Shown: one piece after another, positions 34,532-43,382 of the stretch | Numbering within the stretch: position 1 is the stretch's first letter | Layout: each line of letters opens with the position of its first letter | Origin: an uncultured Spirochaetota bacterium | Lineage (GTDB): Bacteria > Spirochaetota > Spirochaetia > Treponematales > Rectinemataceae | DNA length: 64,000 nucleotides | Assembly: GCA_903821875.1 (NCBI GenBank) | Contig: CAIJMU010000037.1 | Coordinates: forward strand, 1 to 64,000 | Direction of reading: 5' to 3' | Translations under genes and position numbers: made by a program | Notes under the pieces: generated by a model | Seen by the model: the letters and a program-made list of their open reading frames with translations, nothing else | The model's database searches: none | Told to the model about the DNA's origin: nothing

Positions 34532-35297
34532 ATGAGCTGTCCGCCCTGGCGGCACATTCGCCGCCCCGGAGGACTTCTGTCGTAATTGTGAACATCGAAC
34601 CGGCGGTTTGCCCAGCCCCGGCGCCTGGTCCATGGACGAGTGCGGCCTCCTCGCCAAGGAGGAACTCCCGCAGGAAGTCCACGCGGAGTCCCGAAAGTTC
34701 CAGCTTTGCCGATGCAGCTATCTGGGCTGCGTCGGTAAGCCAGTCGAGGATATGGGCGTTGTTGACGTGTCCATTGTTGTCGAGGTGCCGGGGACCTGCG
34801 ATCTGGGAAAAGGCTACCCTGCGCCCGGGACTGTCCAGAGGCGTAGCGCCGAAACGGAAATCCGGCACACAGTGGCCGAAGGCTGCGATATCGATCCCTG
34901 CCAGCTCCGGTATAGCCCGCTCGGGACGGAGGGGCCTACGCGCCTCGAGGTCTACCACGAGGTAGGCGTAGACCGCCCGGACAAGGGGCTCACCGTCCAG
35001 CGTCTCGAGCATGACGTCGCGCAGCGCCAGGAGACGGTCGAGGCCCGAGGGCCAGGTCTTCGCGCGGATCCTCTCGCCCTCGCGGGGCAGCCGATCGACA
35101 CGAAGGTCGAGCTTGACGAGCATCCAGGTCTGCCCGCGGAGCATGAGTTCGGATATGCCAAAGCCGAGCTCCTGGGCGCTGACCCCGGCAGCCTCCTGAA
35201 GGAAATTAGCCAGCGGGAGAACCCGCAGGGGGCCACCCCAACCGCAGTCGAAACCATGTACGGGGAACTCGACAGAAATCGGTTCGATCCTCCGCAT
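34518..35297 (-). CDS. Acyl-[acyl-carrier-protein] thioesterase (FatA/FatB-like)
   Basis: Releases fatty acids from acyl-ACP in the cytoplasm. The 259-residue protein is a double hot-dog enzyme with the catalytic DNNGHVNNAHILDW segment (residues 173-186; Asn and His of the catalytic set are kept) and an N-terminal VHGFDCGWGGPLRVLPLANFLQ. ATG 35297 shares a base with the upstream stop (TGATG), so it is translated with the aldo/keto reductase. Confidence 0.88.
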   Translation of the reverse strand: MRRIEPISVEFPVHGFDCGWGGPLRVLPLANFLQEAAGVSAQELGFGISELMLRGQTWMLVKLDLRVDRLPREGERIRAKTWPSGLDRLLALRDVMLETLDGEPLVRAVYAYLVVDLEARRPLRPERAIPELAGIDIAAFGHCVPDFRFGATPLDSPGRRVAFSQIAGPRHLDNNGHVNNAHILDWLTDAAQIAASAKLELSGLRVDFLREFLLGEEAALVHGPGAGAGQTAGSMFTITTEVLRGGECAARADSSWRVV

Positions 35298-36448
35298 CAA
35301 GCGGTTCCCATCAGATAGGCGTGGGCTTCCTCGAGTCGGTCGGGAATCATGATGTGTTGCGGGCACTTGTCGAGGCACTCGAGGCAGCGCGTGCACTGGT
35401 CGGCAGCTGATCCTTCGCGCAGCAAGCTGGCCTTGTACCAGCCCGAGCGGCCGGCGCGATCGTCGTACATCACCGCAGTGTTCCACATGCCGAAGACCCC
35501 AGGTATGTCCACACCGCCCGGACAGGGCTTGCAGTAGGCGCAGGTCGTGCAGGGAACCCGCTGTCCCGCAAGGAAAAAATCCCTTGCCTTGTTAATTAGT
35601 TCCTTCTCGGAGGCCAGGAGGGAATTGGGACGGGCACTGCCGGCGACCGCGGCGTTCTCGAGGATCTCGTCGACCCGGCCCATGCCGGAGAGGGTCGTGA
35701 CAACTTCCTGGCGGTCCAGCACATGCCGTAGACCCCACTCGGCAGGCCTACGCGGCGTCTTCCATTTGCCGAAGATGTCGAGCACCGGATCGGGCACGCG
35801 GGCCAGTCCGCCGCCCCGGAGGGGTTCCATCACAATTACTCCGACCTGATGGGCAGCCGCGTGCTCGAGGCCCTCGGTACCGGCTTGGTACTCTCCATCC
35901 ATGTAGTTGTACTGGATCTGGCAGAACTCCCAGCCCTCCCAGCCGTCGATGATGTCCTTGAATACGGTGAGGCTGTCGTGGAAGGAGAAGCCGGCGTGCC
36001 GGATGCGCCCATCGCGCCGTGCCCGCGCGATGAAATCGAGGCCATGCAGTCTTTTTACGAGGTCCCAGCGGCCTGCGTCGAGGGCGTGGAAGAGGTAGAA
36101 GTCGATGTGGTCGGTCTGTAGCCTGGTAAGCTGGCTGTCGAGGTAGCGTTCCCAATCGCCCTCTTCCTTCACGAGCCATACAGGGCATTTTGTCGCCAGG
36201 TAGACCTTGTCCCTGGCGCCAAGGCGCGCAAGCGTCCGGCCCACTACCGGTTCGCTCATCTCGCCGTGGTAGGGCCAGGCAGTGTCGAAATAGTTGATGC
36301 CCGAGTCGATGGCAACACGGAACATGTCCAGGACGGCAGCCTCGTCGATGGCAGCGGCAACACCGTCTTTGGTCGGGAGACGCATGCAACCGAGGCCGAG
36401 GGCCGACACCTCGACATTCTCGATCTTGGGGAAGCGGCGGTAAAGCAT
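35297..36448 (-). CDS. Aldo/keto reductase with C-terminal 4Fe-4S domain
   Basis: A 383-residue cytoplasmic oxidoreductase. The TIM-barrel half has the catalytic Asp-Tyr-Lys-His set in FDTAWPYHG (D55, Y60), ATKCP and YLFHAL. The C terminus has two cysteine clusters, CTTCAYCKPCPGG and CTRCLECLDKCPQHI, a 2[4Fe-4S]-type ferredoxin module. Substrate unknown; such proteins are common in anaerobes. A -10-like TATAGT (36459-36454) lies so close to ATG 36448 that the message may be leaderless, but the -35 is poor and read-through from the FecR gene 40 bp upstream is equally likely. Confidence 0.9.
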   Translation of the reverse strand: MLYRRFPKIENVEVSALGLGCMRLPTKDGVAAAIDEAAVLDMFRVAIDSGINYFDTAWPYHGEMSEPVVGRTLARLGARDKVYLATKCPVWLVKEEGDWERYLDSQLTRLQTDHIDFYLFHALDAGRWDLVKRLHGLDFIARARRDGRIRHAGFSFHDSLTVFKDIIDGWEGWEFCQIQYNYMDGEYQAGTEGLEHAAAHQVGVIVMEPLRGGGLARVPDPVLDIFGKWKTPRRPAEWGLRHVLDRQEVVTTLSGMGRVDEILENAAVAGSARPNSLLASEKELINKARDFFLAGQRVPCTTCAYCKPCPGGVDIPGVFGMWNTAVMYDDRAGRSGWYKASLLREGSAADQCTRCLECLDKCPQHIMIPDRLEEAHAYLMGTA

Positions 36449-36488
36449 GGCTGACTATACCCCAAGGGGATCGTCAGGGGAAAGCGCG

Positions 36489-37517
36489 CTATTTGATCTC
36501 GAGGTGGAAATCGAAGCTCGGCACAGGGTTCGAAGGCTTGTCGATTTTCTGGGCGATGGCCTCCACCGTGGCCTGTACCGTGATCGCGTGCACGCGCTCC
36601 AGCATGGCGCCGCCCATGGCGGGCTTGCTTGCAGCGGCAGCCGGCTTCGAGGCCGCCACCGGAGCCGGCTGGGGAGCAGGAGTTTCAGGAGATGCTGAGC
36701 CACTGCCCGAGGCAGTCGCAGCTCCTGTTTCCACATTTCCTCCTCCGCCAGAGCCTCCTCCCGTATCAGTGACTACAGGAGTACCACCGCCGGTATCTGC
36801 TGACGCAGCCCCTCCTTCGGCATCGGAGGAGCCACCTCCCTCGCCAGAGTCCGAACTGCTGCCGTCCCCGGGAGATGCCGTTCCTGCATTGTCCCCACCC
36901 GATTCGTCGCCAGTGGCATCCGAGGACTCGGTCGTGTCGGAGGAATCGTCTATGGGTGTCGGCTCGACGACTACGGCTATGGGCGGGGCGACGCTGCCGC
37001 TCCCCTTTACCACATAGCTGAACTCTCCCATGCCCACCGACCGGGACTGGGAAGTGGGCGTCATGAGCTTGACTGATCCACGATCGACCAAGAGGTTGGT
37101 TCCATCAAAGAGGAAGGCTGTTCCGCGCACGGAGGCGGTCGCAGTAGGACTTGTGACGTTGAACTCGCTGGTCTGTCCTGCCTGCGGTGGGACATCCGCG
37201 TGGACGCGCCCCGAAAGGAGGTACAGCTCGGTCTGCGTGCCACCAGACGTCTTGACGAGTTCATCGAGCGACAGACGTGTGATGGGCTTCATCGAAATCG
37301 AGATCTTACCGATCTTGAGCACGGCAGTACTTTTAAATCCAGTGGATACGAGTGAACCCTTGCTCACCTTGGCCCCGACCTTCGCCGGCTTCCAATCAGC
37401 CCCTGGCAGCTGGTACTCCACCTTGCCGCTGACCTCCGCGAATACAGCCTCCTGGGCCTGGCTCGTTACGGCAAGCAATGCCAGCGCAATAAGCAGCAAA
37501 CTTCGCAGGCTTTTCAT
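36489..37517 (-). CDS. FecR-domain secreted protein with Ser/Gly-rich linker
   Basis: After a signal peptide (LRSLLLIALALLAVTSQAQ) comes a FecR-type domain of about 150 residues (VEYQLPGADWKPAKVGAKV, then TSPTATASVRGTAFLF). A long Ser/Gly/Asp/Thr linker follows, then a Pro/Ala stretch and a short charged tail. In known systems FecR domains sense envelope signals; this one is not a sigma-factor regulator by context. ATG 37517 follows GAGG by 6 bp. It is the third gene of a minus-strand operon that is divergent from a CHASE2 cyclase. Confidence 0.8.
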   Translation of the reverse strand: MKSLRSLLLIALALLAVTSQAQEAVFAEVSGKVEYQLPGADWKPAKVGAKVSKGSLVSTGFKSTAVLKIGKISISMKPITRLSLDELVKTSGGTQTELYLLSGRVHADVPPQAGQTSEFNVTSPTATASVRGTAFLFDGTNLLVDRGSVKLMTPTSQSRSVGMGEFSYVVKGSGSVAPPIAVVVEPTPIDDSSDTTESSDATGDESGGDNAGTASPGDGSSSDSGEGGGSSDAEGGAASADTGGGTPVVTDTGGGSGGGGNVETGAATASGSGSASPETPAPQPAPVAASKPAAAASKPAMGGAMLERVHAITVQATVEAIAQKIDKPSNPVPSFDFHLEIK

Positions 37518-37525
37518 CGGCATCC

Positions 37526-38800
37526 TCACATGGACAAGATGGCGGAGACTGAGAGGGTGAGCTTCGTGGGCGAGTCCGCTTCCACGAACATCGTGAGAGT
37601 ATTCGGGACGTACATGCCGAGTCCCATGGAAAGCATCAGATCAGAGGTCGGGTACGAGGCCAGAAGCGTATTGGTCTCGAAGCCCAGATAGGGTCCCGAG
37701 GCATCGGCCCTGACCGAGCCCTTGGACGGCACATTGCCGCTTGCCCTGAACAGCGCAACTGCGGAAATGCCGCAATAGAGCCCATTCAGCGGCGAGAAAA
37801 AGGATTCAAACGAAACCGAGGCGATGTCGGAAAAGGGCAATGCAGCGACTGAACCCACCGATCCCATCCGGATCGGAGTGAAGGTCCTGTAAGCCCCCGA
37901 GTTGCCGCTCGCGAAGAGGGTGTTCTGGCTGAGTCGCAGTCCCATGTACTGGGGAAGGGAGAGGTCGAACTGACTGCCGAAGGCAAAGGAGGGGAAGATG
38001 CCGGTGGAGTAGCCGATCTCATAGACTCCCCAGACCTTCCACCCGAGGAGACGTGTGAACTTCACCGAGGCCGAGGGCTCGAGATACAGCGTATGGGTTG
38101 GAGTCTTCAATCCAGCAAGTCCCGCTACGTCGATCTGTCCCCAGCCCTCGAATCCGATGTCGAGACCTCTCATGAGTTCCGTATAGAAAGCTCCAATACC
38201 GACAAAGGCCCGCTTCGGAGCGAAGTAGGTCGCCAGGTATGAGTCGAGGGAGGCAAAGGAGACAGCCCCCTCATCGAGGGCGACATCGGTCGAATCGATA
38301 TAGGACCTCGCGTCTGCCTTGTACAGAAGCCCCCGGTATCCGAGCGAAGCCTTGTAGCTGATGTTGCCAATGGCGAGCTCGGCGGAGGCACCGTCCGAAA
38401 GACCGCTGATCACCTGGGTCGCGGTGTCTGAGAAATTGGTCCTCCCTATTGAATAGCTGAGCAGGGATGTCTTTCCAACGACCCCGCTGAGGGAACCCAC
38501 ATAATCAGCCCGGTCCAGATCGATCCTGAGCGGAGTGATTGCGGGTGTGATCGTGCTGAAGTCCGGTGAGACCTGGAAGGCAGCGCTGAACTCGTAGAAA
38601 CCCGAGACATAGAGCTTGGCGTCTGGTCCATAGGGGATCTTGATCCAGGGACTCACGCGATTGGATTGGCTCAGGAGGGGCATGCTGTCGTAGGAAACCA
38701 TGCCGTTGTTCGAGAGTTCGAGTCCAAAATCCAGGGCATGCAGTGAGGTCGCCAAGGAAATGGTGGCAGCGATGGCGCATAGCCGGGACGGGGCTTTCAT
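37526..38800 (-). CDS. Predicted outer-membrane beta-barrel protein
   Basis: A 424-residue protein with a signal (SRLCAIAATISLATSLHA) and a body of alternating polar and aromatic short strands typical of outer-membrane barrels (for example LYVSGFYEFSAAFQV and YGIGYST-like segments), ending in a strand without the classic terminal Phe. No family recognised. ATG 38800 shares a base with the stop of the small gene upstream (TGATG). It precedes the FecR gene by 8 bp. Confidence 0.65.
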   Translation of the reverse strand: MKAPSRLCAIAATISLATSLHALDFGLELSNNGMVSYDSMPLLSQSNRVSPWIKIPYGPDAKLYVSGFYEFSAAFQVSPDFSTITPAITPLRIDLDRADYVGSLSGVVGKTSLLSYSIGRTNFSDTATQVISGLSDGASAELAIGNISYKASLGYRGLLYKADARSYIDSTDVALDEGAVSFASLDSYLATYFAPKRAFVGIGAFYTELMRGLDIGFEGWGQIDVAGLAGLKTPTHTLYLEPSASVKFTRLLGWKVWGVYEIGYSTGIFPSFAFGSQFDLSLPQYMGLRLSQNTLFASGNSGAYRTFTPIRMGSVGSVAALPFSDIASVSFESFFSPLNGLYCGISAVALFRASGNVPSKGSVRADASGPYLGFETNTLLASYPTSDLMLSMGLGMYVPNTLTMFVEADSPTKLTLSVSAILSM

Positions 38801-39261
38801 CAATTCACACCCAGGGTATCAAATACCATGCTCAATATCTGGATCGCCATCGATCCGTCAAGCGGCGATGAGGGATCGTAGACACTCTGGATGATCTGCA
38901 TGGAAGCAAGTTCACGGAACGCGTATCGCGGACTCGGGAAAAGGGTGTACATGATTCCGCCCTTGAGATTGAAGGCCCGCATCAATATGTAGGCATAGGA
39001 GGCCAGTTCGATCGGCTGGTTGACCGTAGCGCCTGCCGGAGTCCAGCCCATGTTCGTGAGAAGTTCGAAGGCACGGGCCTCATCGGCATCCTCGGCGAGA
39101 TTGTCAGAGGCGACGAGGACCAGATATGCGGTCTGTCCAACAGTGATCGACTGCTTGGCGAGAAGGCCGTCCAGAAACTCGTTGGACTGCGCCGAGGCAA
39201 GGCCCACCAGAGAAAAAATAGAGAAGGTGAGCACAAGTGCGAAAGGCAGCCTTCGATTCAT
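38800..39261 (-). CDS. Small secreted protein of unknown function
   Basis: The 153-residue product has a signal peptide (FALVLTFSIFSLVGLASAQS) and a helical mature part of about 125 residues. I do not recognise a family. ATG 39261 follows AGGAT by 7 bp. It leads the operon with the barrel and FecR proteins. Its promoter overlaps that of the divergent CHASE2 cyclase. Confidence 0.65.
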   Translation of the reverse strand: MNRRLPFALVLTFSIFSLVGLASAQSNEFLDGLLAKQSITVGQTAYLVLVASDNLAEDADEARAFELLTNMGWTPAGATVNQPIELASYAYILMRAFNLKGGIMYTLFPSPRYAFRELASMQIIQSVYDPSSPLDGSMAIQILSMVFDTLGVN

Positions 39262-39270
39262 CGTCCATCC

Positions 39271-39318
39271 TTGTAATCGGATATTGATCTACTATAATCC
39301 GCATTGGGCTGAATGCAA
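39271..39318. promoter_or_regulatory. Divergent promoters sharing -10 bases, FecR operon and CHASE2 cyclase
   Basis: Plus strand: TTGTAA (39271-39276), 16-bp spacer, perfect TATAAT (39293-39298). Minus strand: TTGCAT (39318-39313), 16-bp spacer, TATAGT (39296-39291). The two -10 boxes overlap by four bases, so only one promoter can be melted at a time. Confidence 0.65.
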
Positions 39319-39330
39319 CGGGGAGGCGCC

Positions 39331-42042
39331 ATGAGCACGAATAAAACGAACAGGAGCCTCGTGCTCCTGCCATTGGGAGTCGGCGCGTGCTTTGCGATAC
39401 TCAGTCTGCTTGGCGCGACCAAGGGGCTGGAGTTCAGAGCCTATGATTTTTTTTTGGGCCTGAAGCCCGAGGTCAAGCAGGACAGATCGATTGTCCTCCT
39501 TGACGTGGATGAGGAATCCGTCGTGCGTACAGGCTCCTGGCCCTGGCCGCGTGGCCTCATTGCAAAGGGCCTCGAGGGCCTCTCCGAGTTCGGCTCCTCC
39601 TATGCTGTATTCGATATCGAGTACATCGAAAAAAGTCCCATGAGCGTCGATCGCGAGTACCTCGAAGGCGGCCTGAAGAATGTTTTCGACGGCTTCTTCG
39701 ATGATATCGGCTCCAGCATCGGGGATCTGTTCGGCGCCATCGGAAGCGGCAACATCAAGCTCGCCGATGCGAAGGACTATGGCGAGCAGCTCCTCGACTA
39801 CCTGAAGAGCGGCAAGAGCGACCTCTATGGGAAAACGGGGAAGGTAGCGGTCGAGAACGACAGTTACCTCGGTAGGGCGATGCGGCTATTCGGAAACTCC
39901 TTCGTGACCATCAACCTCCAGCCCGCCAAACTCGACGCGGCCAGCAGTGCACAGCGCGCAATTGCAGAAAGCACCTTCGCCTATCCAAAGATCACTGTTG
40001 ACGCACCGGTCCGCAGCACGGACAAGGATTTCCTCCTCCCTATCATCGAGGTTTCCTCCATGGCAAGGAGCGCGGGCTTCACGAATGTCTTCATCGACGA
40101 GGATGGCGTCAGGCGCCGTATCCGCCTCGTCGAGGAGATCGACGGCAAGCGCTACCTGCAGCTGGCCTTTTCGCCCCTCATGCACCGACTCGGTGAACCA
40201 GAAGTAATTGTTAAAAAATCGGGCATCCTGCTCAAAGGAGCGAATCTCGGTGACAAGGCCCAGGACATCTCCATCCCCCTCGATGAGGAAGGCAGGATGC
40301 TGATCCGCTGGCCCAAGGCCAACTATGCCGAAAGCTTCACCCATCTGTCCTTCTATCGCATCCTTGAGTACCTCAGGAACGAGGAAATCCTGGTATCAAA
40401 CCTCCGCTACCTCGCCAAGCTTCAGGCCTGGAGCCTCGTTTCGAGCGCAAACCCTGTCGATGCTGCCGTCACCACCTGGGATGCCGAGTCGGAGGCACGC
40501 GAGGCGGCAATCGCCAGCGGCAGCGCAGAGGACAGGGCAGCCTGGCTGGCCGCCAAGGCAGTAGCCAAGGCTGCAACCGCGACTGTCCTAGCATCTGGAT
40601 GGGATGCGAGGCTTCCCGAAATCATCGACGTGGCCAAAGCCAAGGCTAAGGCGACCGATATTCCCCTCTATGATGAACTCAAGACACGCGTGGCAACGTT
40701 GTTCAGCAATTGCATCAATACCCAGATGATAGTCGACGAGCAGGGCAAAAAGCTCCGCTCCAAGCTCGAGGGAGCCTTTTGCATCATCGGATGGACAGCC
40801 ACAGCTACCACTGATATCGGCGTCAACCCCTTTCATAAAAGCTACGTGAATGTCGGCACCCACGCTGCTGTCGCCAACACCATCATCCAGCGCGACTTCA
40901 TCTACCCGGCCCCGACCTGGGTCAGCGCCCTCGCATCCCTTATCCTCGCAGCCATTGTCGCCCTTGCCATCTCCCGGCTCGAGATGGCCATGAGGATCGC
41001 AGCCGGTGTCGGAGCTACGCTCGTCGTAATTGGTCTTGATTATACGCTCTTCGCCCTGACAGGGATCTATGTGCAGGTCATCGCCCCCGCCCTGGCGACC
41101 TTCGTATCCTTCCTGGGCTACGCGGGCCTCTCCTTCCTGATATCGGAGCGCGAGAAGAGCTTTATCCGCAAGGCCTTCGGTACCTACCTGTCCGGTGACA
41201 TCATAAACCAGATCATCGCGGATCCTGACAAGCTCAGCCTCGGTGGCCAGAAAATGTGGATAACCGCGCAGTTTACCGACGTAAGGGGTTTTTCCACCAT
41301 CTCCGAAGTCCTCGACCCCGAACAGCTGGTCAAGCTGCTCAATCTCTACCTGACAGGGATGAGCGATATCATCCTCGAACGGCGAGGCACCATCGACAAA
41401 TATGAGGGCGACGCCATCATCTCCTTCTTCGGGGCACCCGTACACTACGAAACCCACGCCCGCGAATCCGTGCTTTCGGCCATCCTGATGAAGAAAAAGG
41501 AAGCCGAGATGAACCTCCGATTCATCGCGGACAAGCTCAGCCCTAACCCCCTCCTCACGCGAATCGGCCTCAATACCGGAGACATAGTCGTGGGCAACAT
41601 GGGCACGGAGAAAAAAATGAACTACACCATCATGGGAAACGCAGTCAACCTCGCAGCCCGCCTCGAGGGTGTCAACAAACAGTACGGCACCTGGATACTC
41701 GCGTCAGGCGCCACCAAGGAAGAAGCCGGAGACGAGTTCGTTTCCAGGCGTCTTGACCAGGTCCGTGTCGTAGGCATCCATACACCAGTCCAGCTTTGGG
41801 AGATGGTCGACCAGCGCTCGGAAATAAATGCCGAGACCCTCGACTTCCTCGCCCGCTTCGAACAGGCCCACCTCCTCTTCGACGCCCGCGACTGGAAGGC
41901 TTCTCGCGAGGCCTTTGCCACGCTCGCCACAGAACGACCCTCGGACGGCCCCTCGGCTACCTATCTCAAACGATCGGAGACCTTCATAAAGACTCCCCAG
42001 CCAGGCGATTGGGATGGGGTTTTCTCGCTCAGCGAGAAGTAA
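39331..42042 (+). CDS. CHASE2-domain class III adenylate/guanylate cyclase
   Basis: A membrane cyclase of 903 residues. A transmembrane helix near residue 15 leads into a CHASE2 extracytoplasmic sensor (about 40-520), then three transmembrane helices (about 530-605) and the cyclase domain. The domain has metal aspartates in FTDVRGF and YEGDAI, the base-binding lysine in TEKKMNYTIMGN and the NxxxR pair N773/R777. The residue paired with that lysine, usually Asp, is Asn770, so nucleotide choice is uncertain. A T9 run (39447-39455) lies in the early codons. ATG 39331 follows GGGGAGG by about 4 bp. It is divergent from the FecR operon. Confidence 0.9.
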   Translation: MSTNKTNRSLVLLPLGVGACFAILSLLGATKGLEFRAYDFFLGLKPEVKQDRSIVLLDVDEESVVRTGSWPWPRGLIAKGLEGLSEFGSSYAVFDIEYIEKSPMSVDREYLEGGLKNVFDGFFDDIGSSIGDLFGAIGSGNIKLADAKDYGEQLLDYLKSGKSDLYGKTGKVAVENDSYLGRAMRLFGNSFVTINLQPAKLDAASSAQRAIAESTFAYPKITVDAPVRSTDKDFLLPIIEVSSMARSAGFTNVFIDEDGVRRRIRLVEEIDGKRYLQLAFSPLMHRLGEPEVIVKKSGILLKGANLGDKAQDISIPLDEEGRMLIRWPKANYAESFTHLSFYRILEYLRNEEILVSNLRYLAKLQAWSLVSSANPVDAAVTTWDAESEAREAAIASGSAEDRAAWLAAKAVAKAATATVLASGWDARLPEIIDVAKAKAKATDIPLYDELKTRVATLFSNCINTQMIVDEQGKKLRSKLEGAFCIIGWTATATTDIGVNPFHKSYVNVGTHAAVANTIIQRDFIYPAPTWVSALASLILAAIVALAISRLEMAMRIAAGVGATLVVIGLDYTLFALTGIYVQVIAPALATFVSFLGYAGLSFLISEREKSFIRKAFGTYLSGDIINQIIADPDKLSLGGQKMWITAQFTDVRGFSTISEVLDPEQLVKLLNLYLTGMSDIILERRGTIDKYEGDAIISFFGAPVHYETHARESVLSAILMKKKEAEMNLRFIADKLSPNPLLTRIGLNTGDIVVGNMGTEKKMNYTIMGNAVNLAARLEGVNKQYGTWILASGATKEEAGDEFVSRRLDQVRVVGIHTPVQLWEMVDQRSEINAETLDFLARFEQAHLLFDARDWKASREAFATLATERPSDGPSATYLKRSETFIKTPQPGDWDGVFSLSEK

Positions 42043-42129
42043 TGTGCGTTCATGAATTAGCGGAGCATGTCCTGAGTCGATGACTTCGATAGACCCGCTT
42101 GTGTCCGCCTGAGTGCGAGAATTTGCCAG

Positions 42130-43263
42130 CTAGGGCAAGGCCACGAGACGGGAAGGAAGCGGCGGCGGCGGCTGCTCGAAGGGCACGCGAGGCGACTCTC
42201 CAAAGGCGTTGTACGCGGCAATGGAGTACTCATGGCCAGGATCATACGGATTAGACGGATAAATCTCAGAAGTAGGGAAAGATTCCGAGTTGGAACTCAG
42301 ATCCGCTACATCTATGAGATCCGTATCATCATAAATAATATATCCGTTTTCAGTCTCACTGACGTCCGTCCAGAAAAAATCCAGGACCAGACTATTGCCT
42401 CTGCTCGTGAGGCGGGCACTTTGGCTAGAAGCTATATAGCAGTTAGTCGGTGCCTCAGGCGGACCCGAAATATCCCCTGCATCGAGGGAAACCGTGCCCT
42501 CGCTGGTTTGACCATCGAAGATACGGACAAGTTCCATCACGGAGGCTATAACACTTTCTCGCTCGCCCTTATACAGATCGACGACAAGAAAATAATCGCC
42601 GCTGGCAATCGGCGCATTGTAGCTGATCGAATAGGTTTGAATATTCTGGACTACCTCCACTATTGTCGAAACGGAGTCGCCGCTCAATGGGCTGTTTCTT
42701 AAGGCTGCCTCGTCAATGCTTGGTGTCCAGTAAAGATCGACGCTGTTGGACGAGTTTTCCCAGGCAAATAGCTCGTGTGGCCAGGACAGGGTGAAGGTCA
42801 GGTTCCCCATGCCCGTAGCAGTCTGAAGCGGGGCGAGATCGAGAGTGACAGTGTTTGCCCCGACATTGATGGCTATAGCTGCGCTTCCGGAGAAAAGGGC
42901 AAGATCACCCTTCTTGCCCGTAGCTGTGAGCGTCCAGTCGCTTTTTCCGGCTTCGCTCGGGGGAATAGCAGAGAGAGCGAGCTTGTCGGCAGACAGCCCA
43001 GTCGCCGTAATGGAAGTTGTTCCCCTCGTAAGGGCCAAGTCGAAGAGAAGATCGGTCGGTAAAACGACCGGCGGCAGGACGGTTCGCGAGCTGCCTCCCG
43101 ACTGCCGGATTTCAACCTGGAGCGAACCCGTCTTGGCCAAACCCATTTCAGTCAGGAAATTCGCGCAGGATATCGTGGACAGTGTACCGAGGCTAATGGA
43201 AAGCAGCGCTAGCACCCAGGACAGACAAAGGGCGAAGGAGCGCATGGCTATGGAAGTATGCAT
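42130..43263 (-). CDS. Mosaic predicted lipoprotein, third of three paralogues
   Basis: A 377-residue lipoprotein with lipobox STISC after a long signal. Its first two-thirds match the upstream gene (GANTVTLDLAPLQTATGMGNLTFTLSWP, and PIASGDYFLVVDL), then comes a FnIII-like part (PPEAPTNCYIASS to YSIAAYNAFGESP). It lacks the InlB-type repeats of its neighbours. ATG 43263 follows GGAG by 7 bp. Function unknown; probably surface or periplasmic. Confidence 0.7.
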   Translation of the reverse strand: MHTSIAMRSFALCLSWVLALLSISLGTLSTISCANFLTEMGLAKTGSLQVEIRQSGGSSRTVLPPVVLPTDLLFDLALTRGTTSITATGLSADKLALSAIPPSEAGKSDWTLTATGKKGDLALFSGSAAIAINVGANTVTLDLAPLQTATGMGNLTFTLSWPHELFAWENSSNSVDLYWTPSIDEAALRNSPLSGDSVSTIVEVVQNIQTYSISYNAPIASGDYFLVVDLYKGERESVIASVMELVRIFDGQTSEGTVSLDAGDISGPPEAPTNCYIASSQSARLTSRGNSLVLDFFWTDVSETENGYIIYDDTDLIDVADLSSNSESFPTSEIYPSNPYDPGHEYSIAAYNAFGESPRVPFEQPPPPLPSRLVALP

Positions 43264-43382
43264 GGGAGTACTCCGTTTTCGGAAACCTGGCAATCCGGAA
43301 ACACTGGATGACAAGGTGCCTGGTACAGGATAACCGGTAGCCACAAAAAGCTCGATATTCGCAGTATAGGGTAGTAAACGCA

